A stretch of DNA of 64,000 nucleotides from Paraburkholderia ginsengisoli NBRC 100965 (lineage in GTDB: Bacteria > Pseudomonadota > Gammaproteobacteria > Burkholderiales > Burkholderiaceae), in the NCBI RefSeq assembly GCF_000739735.1, contig NZ_BBJF01000006.1, forward strand, positions 496,001-560,000, given 5' to 3'. Each line of letters starts with the position of its first letter. The first letter of the stretch is position 1. This document shows, piece after piece, positions 26,302-35,982 of the stretch. A program made the translations under genes and the position numbers. The notes beneath the pieces were generated by a model, which was not told the origin of the DNA, did not search any database, and saw only the letters and a list, made by a program, of their open reading frames with translations.

Positions 26302-27501
26302 ATGCGTGACCAATACCTCGCCCACTTGCGCGGCACTCTCGAACAGATCCGTGCCGACGGCTTCTACAAGAACGAGCGCGTGATCGCCAGCCCGCAGTCG
26401 GCTGACGTTCGTCTCGCCAACGGCACCGACGTGCTGAATTTTTGCGCGAACAACTATCTCGGCCTTGCCGACGACTCCCGCCTGATCGAAGCGGCCAAAA
26501 ACGGCCTCGACAACGACGGCTTCGGTATGGCGTCGGTGCGCTTCATCTGCGGCACGCAAACCGTGCATAAGGAACTGGAGCACGCGCTCGCGGCGTTCCT
26601 GCAAACCGACGACTGCATTCTCTACTCGAGCTGCTTCGACGCGAACGGCGGCCTGTTCGAAACCCTGCTCGACGAAAACGACGCGATCATTAGCGACGAG
26701 TTGAATCACGCGAGCATCATCGACGGCGTGCGGCTCTCGAAGGCGAAGCGCTTCCGTTACAAGAACAACGATCTCGCCGATCTCGAAGCGCGCCTCAAAG
26801 AAGCGGACGCCGCCGGCGCGCGCTTCAAGCTGATCGCAACGGACGGCGTGTTCTCGATGGACGGCATCATCGCCGACCTCGCCGGCATCTGCGATCTGGC
26901 CGACCGCTACGGCGCACTCGTGATGGTCGACGACTCACATGCGGTGGGTTTCGTCGGTGAACACGGGCGAGGCACGCCGGAACATTGCGGGGTGCTGTCG
27001 CGTGTCGACATCATCACCGGCACGCTCGGCAAAGCGCTGGGTGGCGCATCGGGCGGCTACGTCGCCGCGCGTAAGGAGATCGTCGAATTGCTGCGGCAGC
27101 GCTCGCGTCCCTATCTGTTCTCGAACACGCTGACGCCGAGCATCGCCGCCGCATCGCTGAAAGTCCTCGAACTGCTGGCAAGCGACGAAGGCGCGCAATT
27201 GCGTACACGTGTGCGTGAAAACGGCGCGCACTTCCGCAGCAAGATGAGCGCGCTCGGCTTCACGCTCGTGCCGGGCGAACATCCGATCATTCCCGTGATG
27301 CTTGGCGACGCGCAACTCGCGTCGAAGATGGCCGATGCGTTGTTGAAGGAAGGCGTCTACGTGATCGGCTTTTCGTTCCCGGTGGTGCCCAAAGGCCGCG
27401 CGCGCATCCGCACGCAGATGAGCGCCGCGCACACGCCCGAGCAAATCGATCGCGCGGTTGACGCATTCGCGCGCGTCGGCCGTGAACTCGGTGTTATCTG
27501 A
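26302..27501 (+). CDS. kbl: 2-amino-3-ketobutyrate coenzyme A ligase
   Basis: PLP-dependent alpha-oxoamine synthase (glycine C-acetyltransferase), splitting 2-amino-3-ketobutyrate with CoA into glycine and acetyl-CoA. ATG at 26302 with AGGAG eight bases upstream gives 399 residues, the family length. The PLP lysine is K244 ([15 protein letters not shown]) and the conserved DDSHAVGF and HASIIDG segments are present. The frame is open far upstream, but that part does not resemble the enzyme. tdh follows 13 bp later, so threonine is converted to glycine by the pair. Confidence 0.96.
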   Translation: MRDQYLAHLRGTLEQIRADGFYKNERVIASPQSADVRLANGTDVLNFCANNYLGLADDSRLIEAAKNGLDNDGFGMASVRFICGTQTVHKELEHALAAFLQTDDCILYSSCFDANGGLFETLLDENDAIISDELNHASIIDGVRLSKAKRFRYKNNDLADLEARLKEADAAGARFKLIATDGVFSMDGIIADLAGICDLADRYGALVMVDDSHAVGFVGEHGRGTPEHCGVLSRVDIITGTLGKALGGASGGYVAARKEIVELLRQRSRPYLFSNTLTPSIAAASLKVLELLASDEGAQLRTRVRENGAHFRSKMSALGFTLVPGEHPIIPVMLGDAQLASKMADALLKEGVYVIGFSFPVVPKGRARIRTQMSAAHTPEQIDRAVDAFARVGRELGVI

Positions 27502-27514
27502 AACAGAGACGCAT

Positions 27515-28546
27515 ATGAAAGCATTGGCAAAACTCGAACGCGCGCCGGGCCTCACGCTCACCGACGTCAAGAAGCCCGAAGTCGGCCACAACGACGTGAT
27601 GATCCGCATCACGCGCACCGCGATTTGCGGCACCGACATCCACATCTGGAAGTGGGATGACTGGGCGCAGAAAACCATTCCGGTGCCGATGCATGTCGGC
27701 CATGAGTATGTCGGCGAAATCGTCGAGATGGGGCAGGAAGTGCGCGGCTTTGCGATCGGTGACCGCGTGTCGGGCGAAGGACATATCACGTGCGGTTTCT
27801 GCCGCAACTGTCGCGCGGGGCGTCGGCATTTGTGCCGCAACACGGTCGGCGTCGGCGTGAATCGTGAAGGCGCGTTCGCCGAATATCTGGTCATTCCGGC
27901 CTTCAACGCATTCAAGATTCCGCCCGAGATTTCCGACGATCTTGCGGCGATCTTCGATCCGTTCGGCAACGCGACGCACACCGCGCTGTCGTTCAATCTG
28001 GTCGGCGAGGACGTGCTGATTACCGGCGCCGGACCGATCGGCATCATGGCGGTGGCGATCGCGAAACACGTCGGCGCGCGCAATGTCGTGATCACCGACG
28101 TCAACGACTATCGCCTCGAACTCGCGCGCAAGATGGGCGCGACGCGCGCGGTGAACGTGTCGCGCGAATCGCTGCGCGACGTGATGGCCGATCTGCACAT
28201 GACCGAAGGCTTCGACGTCGGGCTGGAAATGTCCGGCGTGCCGAGCGCATTCACCAGCATGCTCGACGCGATGAATCATGGCGGCAAGATCGCATTGCTC
28301 GGTATTCCGCCCGCGCAGACCGCGATCGACTGGACTCAGGTGATCTTCAAGGGCCTCGAAATCAAAGGCATTTACGGGCGCGAGATGTTCGAGACCTGGT
28401 ACAAGATGGTCGCGATGCTGCAAAGCGGATTGGACCTCTCGCCGATCCTCACGCACCATTTCAAGGTCGACGATTATCAGCAGGCCTTTGCGACGATGCT
28501 GTCCGGCGAGAGCGGCAAGGTGATTCTCGACTGGACCGCTGCATGA
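27515..28546 (+). CDS. tdh: L-threonine 3-dehydrogenase
   Basis: Zinc-dependent medium-chain dehydrogenase oxidising threonine with NAD+ to 2-amino-3-ketobutyrate, the substrate of Kbl. 343 residues, the exact family length. Catalytic zinc ligands C38 and H63-E64, structural zinc cysteines C93, C96, C99, C107, and the Rossmann motif GAGPIG are all in place. Second gene of kbl-tdh; an intrinsic terminator follows at 28595. Confidence 0.97.
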   Translation: MKALAKLERAPGLTLTDVKKPEVGHNDVMIRITRTAICGTDIHIWKWDDWAQKTIPVPMHVGHEYVGEIVEMGQEVRGFAIGDRVSGEGHITCGFCRNCRAGRRHLCRNTVGVGVNREGAFAEYLVIPAFNAFKIPPEISDDLAAIFDPFGNATHTALSFNLVGEDVLITGAGPIGIMAVAIAKHVGARNVVITDVNDYRLELARKMGATRAVNVSRESLRDVMADLHMTEGFDVGLEMSGVPSAFTSMLDAMNHGGKIALLGIPPAQTAIDWTQVIFKGLEIKGIYGREMFETWYKMVAMLQSGLDLSPILTHHFKVDDYQQAFATMLSGESGKVILDWTAA

Positions 28547-28594
28547 GTTGACGCGACAGCCGTCGCGCCGAACCGCCAAAGCCACGCCCCATCC

Positions 28595-28631
28595 AACGCC
28601 CGCATCGTACTCAACCGCCTGCGGGCGTTTT
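28595..28631 (+). terminator. Intrinsic terminator of kbl-tdh
   Basis: Perfect 10-bp stem AACGCCCGCA / TGCGGGCGTT with a 15-base loop and TT after it, 48 bp past the tdh stop. It overlaps the 3' end of the converging yceI-type gene. Confidence 0.7.
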
Positions 28632-29261
28632 CACGAACTCCGCCTGAATGCGCACATGAATGTCGTCGCCGACGGCCGGATACCACGTCGTCAAACCGAA
28701 CTTCGCGCGGCTGAAATGGCCGTCCGCGGAGAAGCCGAGCGTGTCTTTCTTCGTCAGCGGGTCGGGTGCGAAACCGTTGAACGTGACGTCGAGCATCACC
28801 GGTTGCGTGACGCCGCGAATCGTCAGATCGCCGGTTAGCGTGCCGCGCGATTCGCCAGTGCGTTCGAACCGCGTACTCACGAAGCGAATCTCCGGATTGC
28901 GCGCCACGTCGAGCATGCTGTCGCCCTTCACCATCTTGTCGAGCAGCGGCACGTTCGTATCGATGCTCGCCGCGTCGATCGTGATCGACGTCGTGCTCTG
29001 GTCGAGACCGCCCGCGTTCCAGTCGAGCTGCCCGTGCTTGCGATCGAAGCGGATCGTGAAGCGCGAGTATTTGAAGTGATCGATGTCGAACGTGATGCTG
29101 GTATGGTCCGGATCGACTTCGTAGCGGCCGACCGGCACGCGCGCCTCGTTCTGGCTGACCGAGTGAGTGAGGACCTGCAACGGCGTGCAGGCCATCGCCG
29201 TCAGCAAGGTGGCGGCCAGCAGCGCGCGCGCCAGCGTGGCGCGGACAGATGATGAGCTCAT
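28611..29261 (-). CDS. YceI-family lipid-binding lipoprotein
   Basis: 216 residues from ATG 29259-29261. The signal peptide ends in a lipobox (LLTAMAC), so a lipid-anchored periplasmic protein is expected. The YceI beta-barrel runs from about 45 to 213 with RYEVDPDHTSITFDIDHFKY, GTLTGDLTIRGVTQPV and ADGHFSRAKFGLTTW. YceI proteins bind isoprenoid-like lipids such as polyprenyl quinones. Convergent with kbl-tdh and divergent from the TetR gene. Confidence 0.92.
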   Translation of the reverse strand: MSSSSVRATLARALLAATLLTAMACTPLQVLTHSVSQNEARVPVGRYEVDPDHTSITFDIDHFKYSRFTIRFDRKHGQLDWNAGGLDQSTTSITIDAASIDTNVPLLDKMVKGDSMLDVARNPEIRFVSTRFERTGESRGTLTGDLTIRGVTQPVMLDVTFNGFAPDPLTKKDTLGFSADGHFSRAKFGLTTWYPAVGDDIHVRIQAEFVKTPAGG

Positions 29262-29370
29262 GACGTTCGTTCCGGTTGGTCGATCGTCATCACGATAGCA
29301 GCTAGCGTAGCCAGCGCGCCGGAACACGTCACGACTTGACGAAGGGGAATGATCGTTCTACCCTTCGTGC

Positions 29371-30099
29371 ATGGCTACCGATCCTCTAACCGAAGCAACG
29401 GCCCCCGGCAGTGCGCGCGAGCGTCTGCTGGACGCCGCCGAAGCGCTGATCTACGCCGGCGGCATCCACGCGACCGGCGTCGATGCGATCGTCAAGCAGT
29501 CCGGCACGGCGCGCAAGAGCTTCTACACGCATTTCGAATCGAAAGACGCGCTCGTCGCGGCCGCGCTCGAACGGCGCGACGAACGCTGGATGAACTGGTT
29601 TATCGCGGGCACGCAGCGGCGCGGCAAGACTGCGCGAAAGCGTCTGCTCGGCATGTTCGAGGTCCTGCGCGAATGGTTCGCGTCGGACGACTTTCATGGC
29701 TGCGCGTTTCTGAATGCAGCCGGTGAAATTGCCTCGGCCGACGATCCGATCCGGATAGTCGCGCGCAAACACAAGGAACGGCTGCTGGATTTCGTGCGGA
29801 CCGAATGCGATGCATTCGCTGCGGAGTCGAACATGGATGCGCGGCGCGCGGCGCGGCTGTCGCGTCAGTGGCTCGTTCTGCTCGATGGCGCCATCGCCGT
29901 GGCGCTGGTGAGCGGCGAGGCCGACGCCGCGCTCGACGCGCAGAAAGCAGCCCAGACGTTGCTCGACGCCGAAGGCGGGTCCAAGGCGAAGGCCGGATTC
30001 GCCGATGAGCGAGGCATGTCCGCCCGCATCGTCGCAGGCGATTCCGCAAGCAAACCCGCCACCCCCGGCCGCCCTCGCGGCGCGCCGCAACCTGACTGA
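29371..30099 (+). CDS. TetR-family transcriptional regulator
   Basis: 242 residues with the TetR HTH at about 16-62 (RERLLDAAEALIYAGGIHAT, KQSGTARKSFYTHFESKDAL) and a ligand domain with WFASDDFHGCAFLNAAGE, typical of the YxaF/LmrA-like group with a TetR_C domain. The last 45 residues are a disordered Gly/Pro/Arg tail. The SnoaL-like gene follows nine bases downstream, so the two are co-transcribed and it is the likely target. Ligand unknown. Confidence 0.9.
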   Translation: MATDPLTEATAPGSARERLLDAAEALIYAGGIHATGVDAIVKQSGTARKSFYTHFESKDALVAAALERRDERWMNWFIAGTQRRGKTARKRLLGMFEVLREWFASDDFHGCAFLNAAGEIASADDPIRIVARKHKERLLDFVRTECDAFAAESNMDARRAARLSRQWLVLLDGAIAVALVSGEADAALDAQKAAQTLLDAEGGSKAKAGFADERGMSARIVAGDSASKPATPGRPRGAPQPD

Positions 30100-30108
30100 G
30101 GAGCCATC

Positions 30109-30588
30109 ATGGCCGATCCGATCGAAACCCGCCCGCCGCTGCCCCCGTTCACGCGCGAAACCGCGATTCAGAAAGTGCGCGCCGCGGAAGACGGCTGGAA
30201 CACGCGCGACCCCGAACGTGTGTCGCTCGCATACACGCAGGACAGCATCTGGCGCAATCGCGCCGAATTCACGCATGGCCGCGCGGAGATCGTCGGTCTG
30301 TTGCGCCGCAAGTGGGCGAAGGAACTCGACTATCGATTGATCAAGGAACTGTGGGCGTTCACCGATAACCGCATCGCCGTGCGCTTTGCCTACGAATGGC
30401 ACGACGATTCGAACAACTGGTTTCGCTCGTACGGCAACGAGAATTGGGAGTTCGACGAGCACGGGCTGATGGCGCGCCGTCATGCGAGCATCAACGATCT
30501 GCCGATCCGCGAAACCGATCGTCTGTATCACTGGCCGCTCGGCCGCCGTCCCGACGATCATCCAGGCCTCTCCGACCTCGGCCTCTAG
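30109..30588 (+). CDS. DUF1348 / SnoaL-like (NTF2-fold) protein
   Basis: 159 residues of the DUF1348 family, an NTF2-like cone fold: [57 protein letters not shown] and [10 protein letters not shown] are family hallmarks. Cytoplasmic, function unknown; family members often sit next to TetR regulators as here and may be isomerases or hydrolases acting on small reactive molecules. Confidence 0.88.
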   Translation: MADPIETRPPLPPFTRETAIQKVRAAEDGWNTRDPERVSLAYTQDSIWRNRAEFTHGRAEIVGLLRRKWAKELDYRLIKELWAFTDNRIAVRFAYEWHDDSNNWFRSYGNENWEFDEHGLMARRHASINDLPIRETDRLYHWPLGRRPDDHPGLSDLGL

Positions 30589-30819
30589 TCCTGCATCGAC
30601 GATGCCGGTGAAGCGAGCCGCGCATCCACCGCTGATTCACCGCTTTGCCATCGCTTCTCCGTTATCGCTGCGGTTCGTGGCGCGGGGCACGTCGTGTGCC
30701 CGCGGGTCCGAGCGTGCCCTCAACATTGCGTGTGCGGCTTGAGGTACAGTGCGCGACGGGCGACACGCTCATGGCCACCACATAGATGACACCGGCGCTC
30801 GACTGGTGACGGAGAGCAC

Positions 30820-31338
30820 ATGCATTTTCGGCAGATCAAGAAGAATATCCGACTTACTGCAGTGGCGCTGATTGCGAGCCTCGCAGCGGCATCCGCCGCG
30901 CACGCGGGCAACTGGTGCGAGGGTGGCGTGTGGGTCGACGCCATGCTTGGGTCATATCACATCGACCCCGATCCGAATACCGATTTCGAGCAGTTCAATC
31001 CCGGCCTTGGCGTCGAATGCTGGCTCAACAATCAATGGGCGCTGACCGCCGGCGGCTTTCGCAATTCGCTGCGCCGGCCCTCGTACTATGGCGGTGGCGT
31101 CTGGGCGCCGGAGTTCGCGCATTGGGGCATCGTGCGGATCGCGGCGATGGGCGGGATCATCTCCGGCTATAACTATGGCAACTGGGGCCTCGGCCGCAAC
31201 CATACGATCGGCCCCGTGGTTGCGCCGATCGTGATGGTCGAATACAAACGCGTGGGCGCGAACTTCATCGTGATTCCGCCGATCCCTTCGGACAATCTGC
31301 CGTTTACGATCGGGTTTCAGGTGAAGGTGAAGTTCTGA
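30820..31338 (+). CDS. Exported outer-membrane-like beta-barrel protein
   Basis: 172 residues with a Sec signal peptide (LTAVALIASLAAASAAHA cleaved near residue 29). The mature part is rich in Gly, Trp, Tyr and alternating strands (MLGSYHI, WALTAGGFRN, IVRIAAMGGIIS, PFTIGFQVKVKF) and ends in Phe, the usual outer-membrane insertion signal. The size and eight-strand look recall PagP-like small barrels, but no PagP catalytic His/Ser pattern was recognised. Monocistronic; function unknown. Confidence 0.72.
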   Translation: MHFRQIKKNIRLTAVALIASLAAASAAHAGNWCEGGVWVDAMLGSYHIDPDPNTDFEQFNPGLGVECWLNNQWALTAGGFRNSLRRPSYYGGGVWAPEFAHWGIVRIAAMGGIISGYNYGNWGLGRNHTIGPVVAPIVMVEYKRVGANFIVIPPIPSDNLPFTIGFQVKVKF

Positions 31339-31506
31339 GCGAAGACCGCAGCGCCTGGATCAGACGGGACTCGCTGGGTCCGTTCGCCGGGCCTTGCCGC
31401 TTTCAGCAGCCGACGCGCCCGGCAGAAAATCGACCGTGAAATTCGTTCAGGCGGCGGACGCGATCCGGTCGAGGACAGCGCTTTGCGACTGCCCTTGCGG
31501 GTGCTG

Positions 31507-32430
31507 TTACGGCCGCCGAAGCGTGCGGCTACGGCGCCCATCGACGGACACCGCGCGTTCGCCCGCGACCGTCACGCGACGAACGAGCCGCTCCTGCGTA
31601 CCGTAGTCGTTGACCGCATAGTGCTGGGTGGCGCGGTTGTCCCAGATCACGACATCGTTCTGACGCCACTGCCAGCGCACGGTGTTTTCGAGGCGGATCA
31701 CGCGGTTTTGCAGGATCTCGAAGATGCGCGCCGACTCCGAACTCGACAGACCCACGATGCGCTTGATGAAGTGGCCCAGCAACAAGGCCTTTTCACCCGA
31801 CACCGGATGCACGTGAACGATCGGGTGCTCCGCCTCGTACACGCTCGAAACGAACACGTTCTGATGATGCGCGAGGCGTGCATCGGCGGATTGCGCGTCG
31901 GTGCCCGCGACGCGCTCGGCGCCGTAGTCGTAATCGTTGGTATGCACTGCCCACAATGAATCCGCCAGTCGTTTCAGATCGTCCGGCAGACGCTCGTACG
32001 CGACGGCGGTATTGGCCCAGACCGTGTCGCCGCCATACGCCGGAATCTTCACGCCGCGCAGAATGGAAATCTTCGGAAACGCATCGATGAAGGTGACGTC
32101 CGTGTGCCACGAATCCGCGCGGCCGCCGCCCTTGGACGCGTCCAGTTCGAACAGTTTCGTACCTGCCGGCGACGGCACCGTCGGGTGCGGGACGGTATCG
32201 CCGAAACGCGCGCCGAATGCCTGATGCTCGGCGTCGTCCAGATGCGACTGGCCGCGGAAGAACAGCACCTTGTATTTCACCAGCGCGCGATGGAGCGTGT
32301 CGATCGCGGCATCGTCGAGCGAGGCGGAGAGCTTGAGGTCCTGAACCTCGCCGCCGATCAACCCGGCGACGCGCCGGATGGGAAGATTTTCGAATGACGT
32401 GTCCAGAGATGTTTGGGCGGCAGAACTCAC
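31507..32430 (-). CDS. TauD/TfdA-family Fe(II)/2-oxoglutarate dioxygenase
   Basis: 307 residues from GTG 32428-32430, which has AGGAGG a few bases upstream. Iron ligands H109 and D111 (SWHTDVTF) and distal H270 (DNRATQHYAV), with Arg 284-285 for 2-oxoglutarate, are present. Family members oxidise taurine, alkylsulfates or aryloxyacids; the substrate cannot be told from sequence. The frame stays open to 32883, but that extension is only the translated repeat array and is not coding. No transporter adjoins it. Confidence 0.92.
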   Translation of the reverse strand: MSSAAQTSLDTSFENLPIRRVAGLIGGEVQDLKLSASLDDAAIDTLHRALVKYKVLFFRGQSHLDDAEHQAFGARFGDTVPHPTVPSPAGTKLFELDASKGGGRADSWHTDVTFIDAFPKISILRGVKIPAYGGDTVWANTAVAYERLPDDLKRLADSLWAVHTNDYDYGAERVAGTDAQSADARLAHHQNVFVSSVYEAEHPIVHVHPVSGEKALLLGHFIKRIVGLSSSESARIFEILQNRVIRLENTVRWQWRQNDVVIWDNRATQHYAVNDYGTQERLVRRVTVAGERAVSVDGRRSRTLRRP

Positions 32431-32567
32431 GGATGACCCTCCTGTATGAAGAGGTAAAAAGTGTAGGAACCCGCGCGTGATGCTCAAACCAATCAATCGG
32501 AATATCGATTCCGACCGCCGCTTTATAAGCATCGGGCCGCGAGGTTTGATCGCTGGTTCAGGTCGAA

Positions 32568-32875
32568 GGTGAGCCGTTCCAGGATGGTGAGGATTTCCAG
32601 GGGATAGCGCTCGCGTCGCGAACGGTGAGGAATTCCAGGAGATCGCCCCATGGGCGTTCAAAGGTGAGGAGTTCCAGGAGACGTTCGCCAGCTTCACCGC
32701 CAGATTCGCCGGGAAGTGAGTCGTTCCAGGAGACGAACAGCACCGTGAAAGACTACAAAGAGGCGTTGAGGTGAGTCGTTCCAGGAGATCGTCAGCATAA
32801 GGTGAGCGATTCCAGGAGGTGAGTGATTGCCACTCCAGGTGCGCACCTGTGCTTGAGGTGAGTATTTCCAGGGAG
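32568..32875 (-). repeat. Variant iteron array (class II), nine copies
   Basis: Nine 18-bp words with consensus GGTGAGNNNTTCCAGGAG starting at 32568, 32586, 32624, 32663, 32715, 32770, 32801, 32818 (degenerate) and 32857. Read on the minus strand they are CTCCTGGAANNNCTCACC, the origin iteron word with CCTGG in place of CCCGA. Spacing is irregular (17 to 55 bp) and spacers are unrelated. The array lies in non-coding DNA about 10 kb from the origin array. Copies within it are more like each other than like the origin set. Confidence 0.85.
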
Positions 32876-33156
32876 TACTCCACATAGCCGCTTCAGGTGA
32901 CGTGCGGCGCGTTCGACGAACTCACCGTCGTGTCGACGCCGCGCGCCGAAGCCGCCAATCTCCTTACATCCTCCTCCCTATACAAACAACGCGCGAACGT
33001 CCGCGCTTGCCTTCGCGCTTGCCTTGCATGACATCGCCATCGCGGCGCAAGCGGTATTACACGGCCACACACACGCGGACAACGCGTTGCGTGGGCCGCG
33101 ATTTTTCATCGAGCTTGTACTCCGCTGTCAAACATGATTTTTCGTCGCTTGCGACA

Positions 33157-33240
33157 GGTGAGAGCATTCGGGAGCTGCCGAGGTGAGAATATGCCTACCT
33201 GTCGGCGCACTTCGGATTCGAAGGTGAGGGAATTCGGGAA
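33157..33240 (-). repeat. Satellite iteron copies
   Basis: GGTGAGAGCATTCGGGAG (33157-33174), a degenerate GGTGAGAATATGCC (33182) and GGTGAGGGAATTCGGGAA (33223-33240). These are the classic (CGGGAG) type, about 300 bp beyond the class II array. Confidence 0.8.
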
Positions 33241-33533
33241 CATGTCGGCGTGCGGGCGATAGGTTCGTCGGCAGGTTTACCCGCCGCTCGCATGCGCGAC
33301 AACGCGAGTTCGTCAGCACACAAATTCGAAGGCCAACGATTAACGGCCTTCGACACGCAAAACTTTAGAACTGAATTTCGCCCCCTCGCCTGTGCGAAAA
33401 AAACTATGTAGTCATCGCTGAGTAACATGCGTCGGCCATACTCGTCGACGCTGCAAAGCAGACCATATTTCGCACAAAAAACGCGCGGCTCCAACTGAGA
33501 GCGGACGCGAAGGCCAGGCCCCGGGGGGTTCAC

Positions 33534-35951
33534 ATGACGATCCGTCATCGCATCACGCTATTGGTTGTTCTGATGTTCGTCGCGTTGTCGGCGATCGGCG
33601 GCTATGCCGTCTACCAGACACGCGGCAGCGCCGCCGAAGTGCGCAAGGTAACCGAGGGCGTCGTGCCCAGCGCGCTCGCGTCCGCCGACCTCGTGTCGCA
33701 AGTCAAGGACGTGCAGCTCGCCACGATGACGCTCGTCTACGCGCCCGACGCCAACACGGTCGCCCAGGCTCAGGACGAACTGAAGAAGAAAAAGGCGTCG
33801 CTGCAACAGGCGCTCGCGTTGCAGGCCACCGAGGCCGCGAGTCACGCGCAGCAAGGACTCGTCGCACAGGCGAAAGACAGCCTCGAAAACTATTTCGCCG
33901 CGATTGCCGAGACGGCGAAGATGAAGGCCGACGGCAAGAATGAACTCGCACAGGCGTATCTGTTCGCCAACGTCGCGCAATATCGCGACGAACTCGAAGG
34001 CATTGTGGAGACGTTGCGCGTCGAGAAGAATCGCGAGAAAGATGATGCGATCACGTCGCTGAACGCGACGCTCGCCACCACCACTACGGCCATCGCGTCC
34101 GTCACCGGTATCGCGATCATTCTGCTGACTTCCATCGGCGCGCTGCTGTATCGGCAGATCACGCGCCCGCTCAGCAGCATGCAGGCGATGATGAGCGAAA
34201 TCGCATCGAGTCAGGACTTCACGCGCCGTGTGCCGGTGGGACGGCTTGATGAAATCGGCCGTTCGATCGTCGCGTTCAACGGCATGATCGAGAAGATTCA
34301 GGAAAGCTCCGCGCAACTCAAACGGAAAACCGCCGACATCCAGGCGATGTTGCAGAACATGCAGCAAGGCATTCTGACGGTGGTCGACGGCGCGAAGATT
34401 CACGCGGAGTACTCGGCGTATCTGGAAGATATCTTCGAGACGAAAGACATTGCGGGGCGCGCGCTGATGGACCTCGTGTTCTCGGACACCGATCTCGGCG
34501 CGGACGCGCTCTCGCAGATCGACGCGGCCACGCATGCGTGTCTCGGTGAAGACTGCATCAACTTCGCGTTCAATCAGCACCTGCTGGTCGGCGAGATTGC
34601 GAAGCGCATGCCCGATGGCCGCGTGAAGATGCTCGACCTGAGCTGGTCCGCGATCACCGATGAAGACGACACCATCGTGCGGCTGATGCTGTGCGTGCGC
34701 GACGTCACCGAACTGCGCAAGCTTGCGGCCGAAGCGAGCGAGCAACGCCGCCGCCTCGACATGATCGGCGAGATTCTCGCGGTCAGCGAGGAGAAGTTTC
34801 ATCACTTCATAGAAAGCTCGGCGGGGTTTGTCAGCGAAAACGAGCGCATCATTCGCAAGCATTCCGAAGCGGATCATGCGGCGATTGCCGAGCTGTTCCG
34901 CAACATGCACACCATCAAGGGCAACGCGCGGACTTACAACCTGCAGCATCTGACCAATGTCGTCCACGAAACCGAGCGCAGCTATCACGAGCTGCGCCAG
35001 CCGGACGCGGATCGCTCGTGGGATCAGGAGCATCTGATGCGTGAGCTGACGCGCGTGCGCGAGGCTATCGAAAGCTACGCGACGATCAACGAGCAGAGCC
35101 TTGGACGTAAGGGCAAAGGTCAGGCGAACGACGCGGGCAACACCGGCCGCTATGTGATGGTCGACAGGGACGACCTTCAGCAGACGCTCGATCTGCTGGA
35201 GCGAACGAACGCCGCCGACCTTCACGAACTGCAGTCGCTGTGCGATGCACTGCGCCGCATGCTGCGCTCATTGGGCAGCCAGAGCGTGCGCGACGCGCTG
35301 TCCGGCGTGCTGGACTCGCTGCCGTCGCTTGCGAGCGAGTTGGGCAAACCCGCGCCGACCGTGCGCATCGACGACAACGGCTACCGTCTGCGCGGGCAGG
35401 CGGGCGGCACGCTGAGCAACGTGTTCGTGCATCTGCTGCGCAATTCGATCGACCACGGCATCGAAACCGCCGACGCTCGCAGCGCGCAACACAAAGCACC
35501 GGTCGGCACGATCGATATCGAAGTCGGCGTGGACGGCGGCGCGTTACAGATCACACTCAGTGACGACGGCCGCGGTCTCGCGCTCGACCGGATTCGCGGC
35601 ATCGCGCGCGAGCGTGGCTGGATCGGCAGCGAAGACGGACTGAGCGATGAGGCGATTGCCGACTTCATCTTCCGGCCGGGCTTCTCGACGGCGGAAACGG
35701 TCACCGAGGTGTCCGGACGTGGCGTCGGCATGGACGCCGTGCGCGATTTTCTGCGGCGAGAGAACGGCAGCATCGAGCTGCGCTTTACCGACGATCGCCA
35801 GGGCGCGCCGTTCCGTCAGTTCCAGACGATCGTCTACCTGCCGGACAGCGTCGCCGTCGACACGCTCGGCGTGCAGGCGCGCGCCGCAAGCGGCATCAAT
35901 GGCGACAGCGAAGCGAGCGGCGAACGGCAACTCGACGCGGTGACGGGTTGA
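33534..35951 (+). CDS. Membrane CheA-like histidine kinase with HAMP and internal HPt
   Basis: 805 residues. Order: TM1 (about 8-27), a four-helix-bundle MCP-type sensor (28-188), TM2 (190-206), HAMP (207-260), a PAS-like segment (about 268-395), an HPt domain with H459 (NMHTIKGNARTY), a helical spacer, and a CheA-type ATPase domain (about 605-765) with the N-box HLLRNSIDHGIE (N637) and SGRGVGMDAV. It resembles CheA in HPt and ATPase sequence, but the HPt is internal, the sensor is fused, and the CheW-like P5 domain is absent. First of a five-gene cluster with a receptor tip, two CheX-like proteins and a CheY. Role in sensing is inferred. Confidence 0.9.
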   Translation: MTIRHRITLLVVLMFVALSAIGGYAVYQTRGSAAEVRKVTEGVVPSALASADLVSQVKDVQLATMTLVYAPDANTVAQAQDELKKKKASLQQALALQATEAASHAQQGLVAQAKDSLENYFAAIAETAKMKADGKNELAQAYLFANVAQYRDELEGIVETLRVEKNREKDDAITSLNATLATTTTAIASVTGIAIILLTSIGALLYRQITRPLSSMQAMMSEIASSQDFTRRVPVGRLDEIGRSIVAFNGMIEKIQESSAQLKRKTADIQAMLQNMQQGILTVVDGAKIHAEYSAYLEDIFETKDIAGRALMDLVFSDTDLGADALSQIDAATHACLGEDCINFAFNQHLLVGEIAKRMPDGRVKMLDLSWSAITDEDDTIVRLMLCVRDVTELRKLAAEASEQRRRLDMIGEILAVSEEKFHHFIESSAGFVSENERIIRKHSEADHAAIAELFRNMHTIKGNARTYNLQHLTNVVHETERSYHELRQPDADRSWDQEHLMRELTRVREAIESYATINEQSLGRKGKGQANDAGNTGRYVMVDRDDLQQTLDLLERTNAADLHELQSLCDALRRMLRSLGSQSVRDALSGVLDSLPSLASELGKPAPTVRIDDNGYRLRGQAGGTLSNVFVHLLRNSIDHGIETADARSAQHKAPVGTIDIEVGVDGGALQITLSDDGRGLALDRIRGIARERGWIGSEDGLSDEAIADFIFRPGFSTAETVTEVSGRGVGMDAVRDFLRRENGSIELRFTDDRQGAPFRQFQTIVYLPDSVAVDTLGVQARAASGINGDSEASGERQLDAVTG

Positions 35952-35982
35952 ACGCGGCTCGCCGGATTTCGAAGGATTGGTC

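Larger units (their letters stand above)
32431..33533. other. Repeat-bearing intergenic region between TauD and the CheA-like kinase
   Basis: 1.1 kb between divergent genes, without a convincing gene of its own. It carries the nine-copy variant iteron array (32568-32875) and further classic copies at 33157 and 33223. 32930-33120 and 33300-33420 show nothing I can name. Confidence 0.7.

Noticed and set aside
30820..31338. PagP lipid A palmitoyltransferase
   Set aside because: Size and barrel character are similar, but the PagP active-site residues and typical sequence blocks were not recognised.
32568..32875. CRISPR-like array
   Set aside because: Spacing of 17 to 55 bp is irregular, repeats too short, no cas genes; the words are related to the origin iterons.
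31507..32883. N-terminal extension of the TauD protein to 458 residues with WNSSP-like repeats
   Set aside because: The repeated peptides are just the class II DNA repeats translated; a GTG with AGGAGG at 32430 gives the normal family length.
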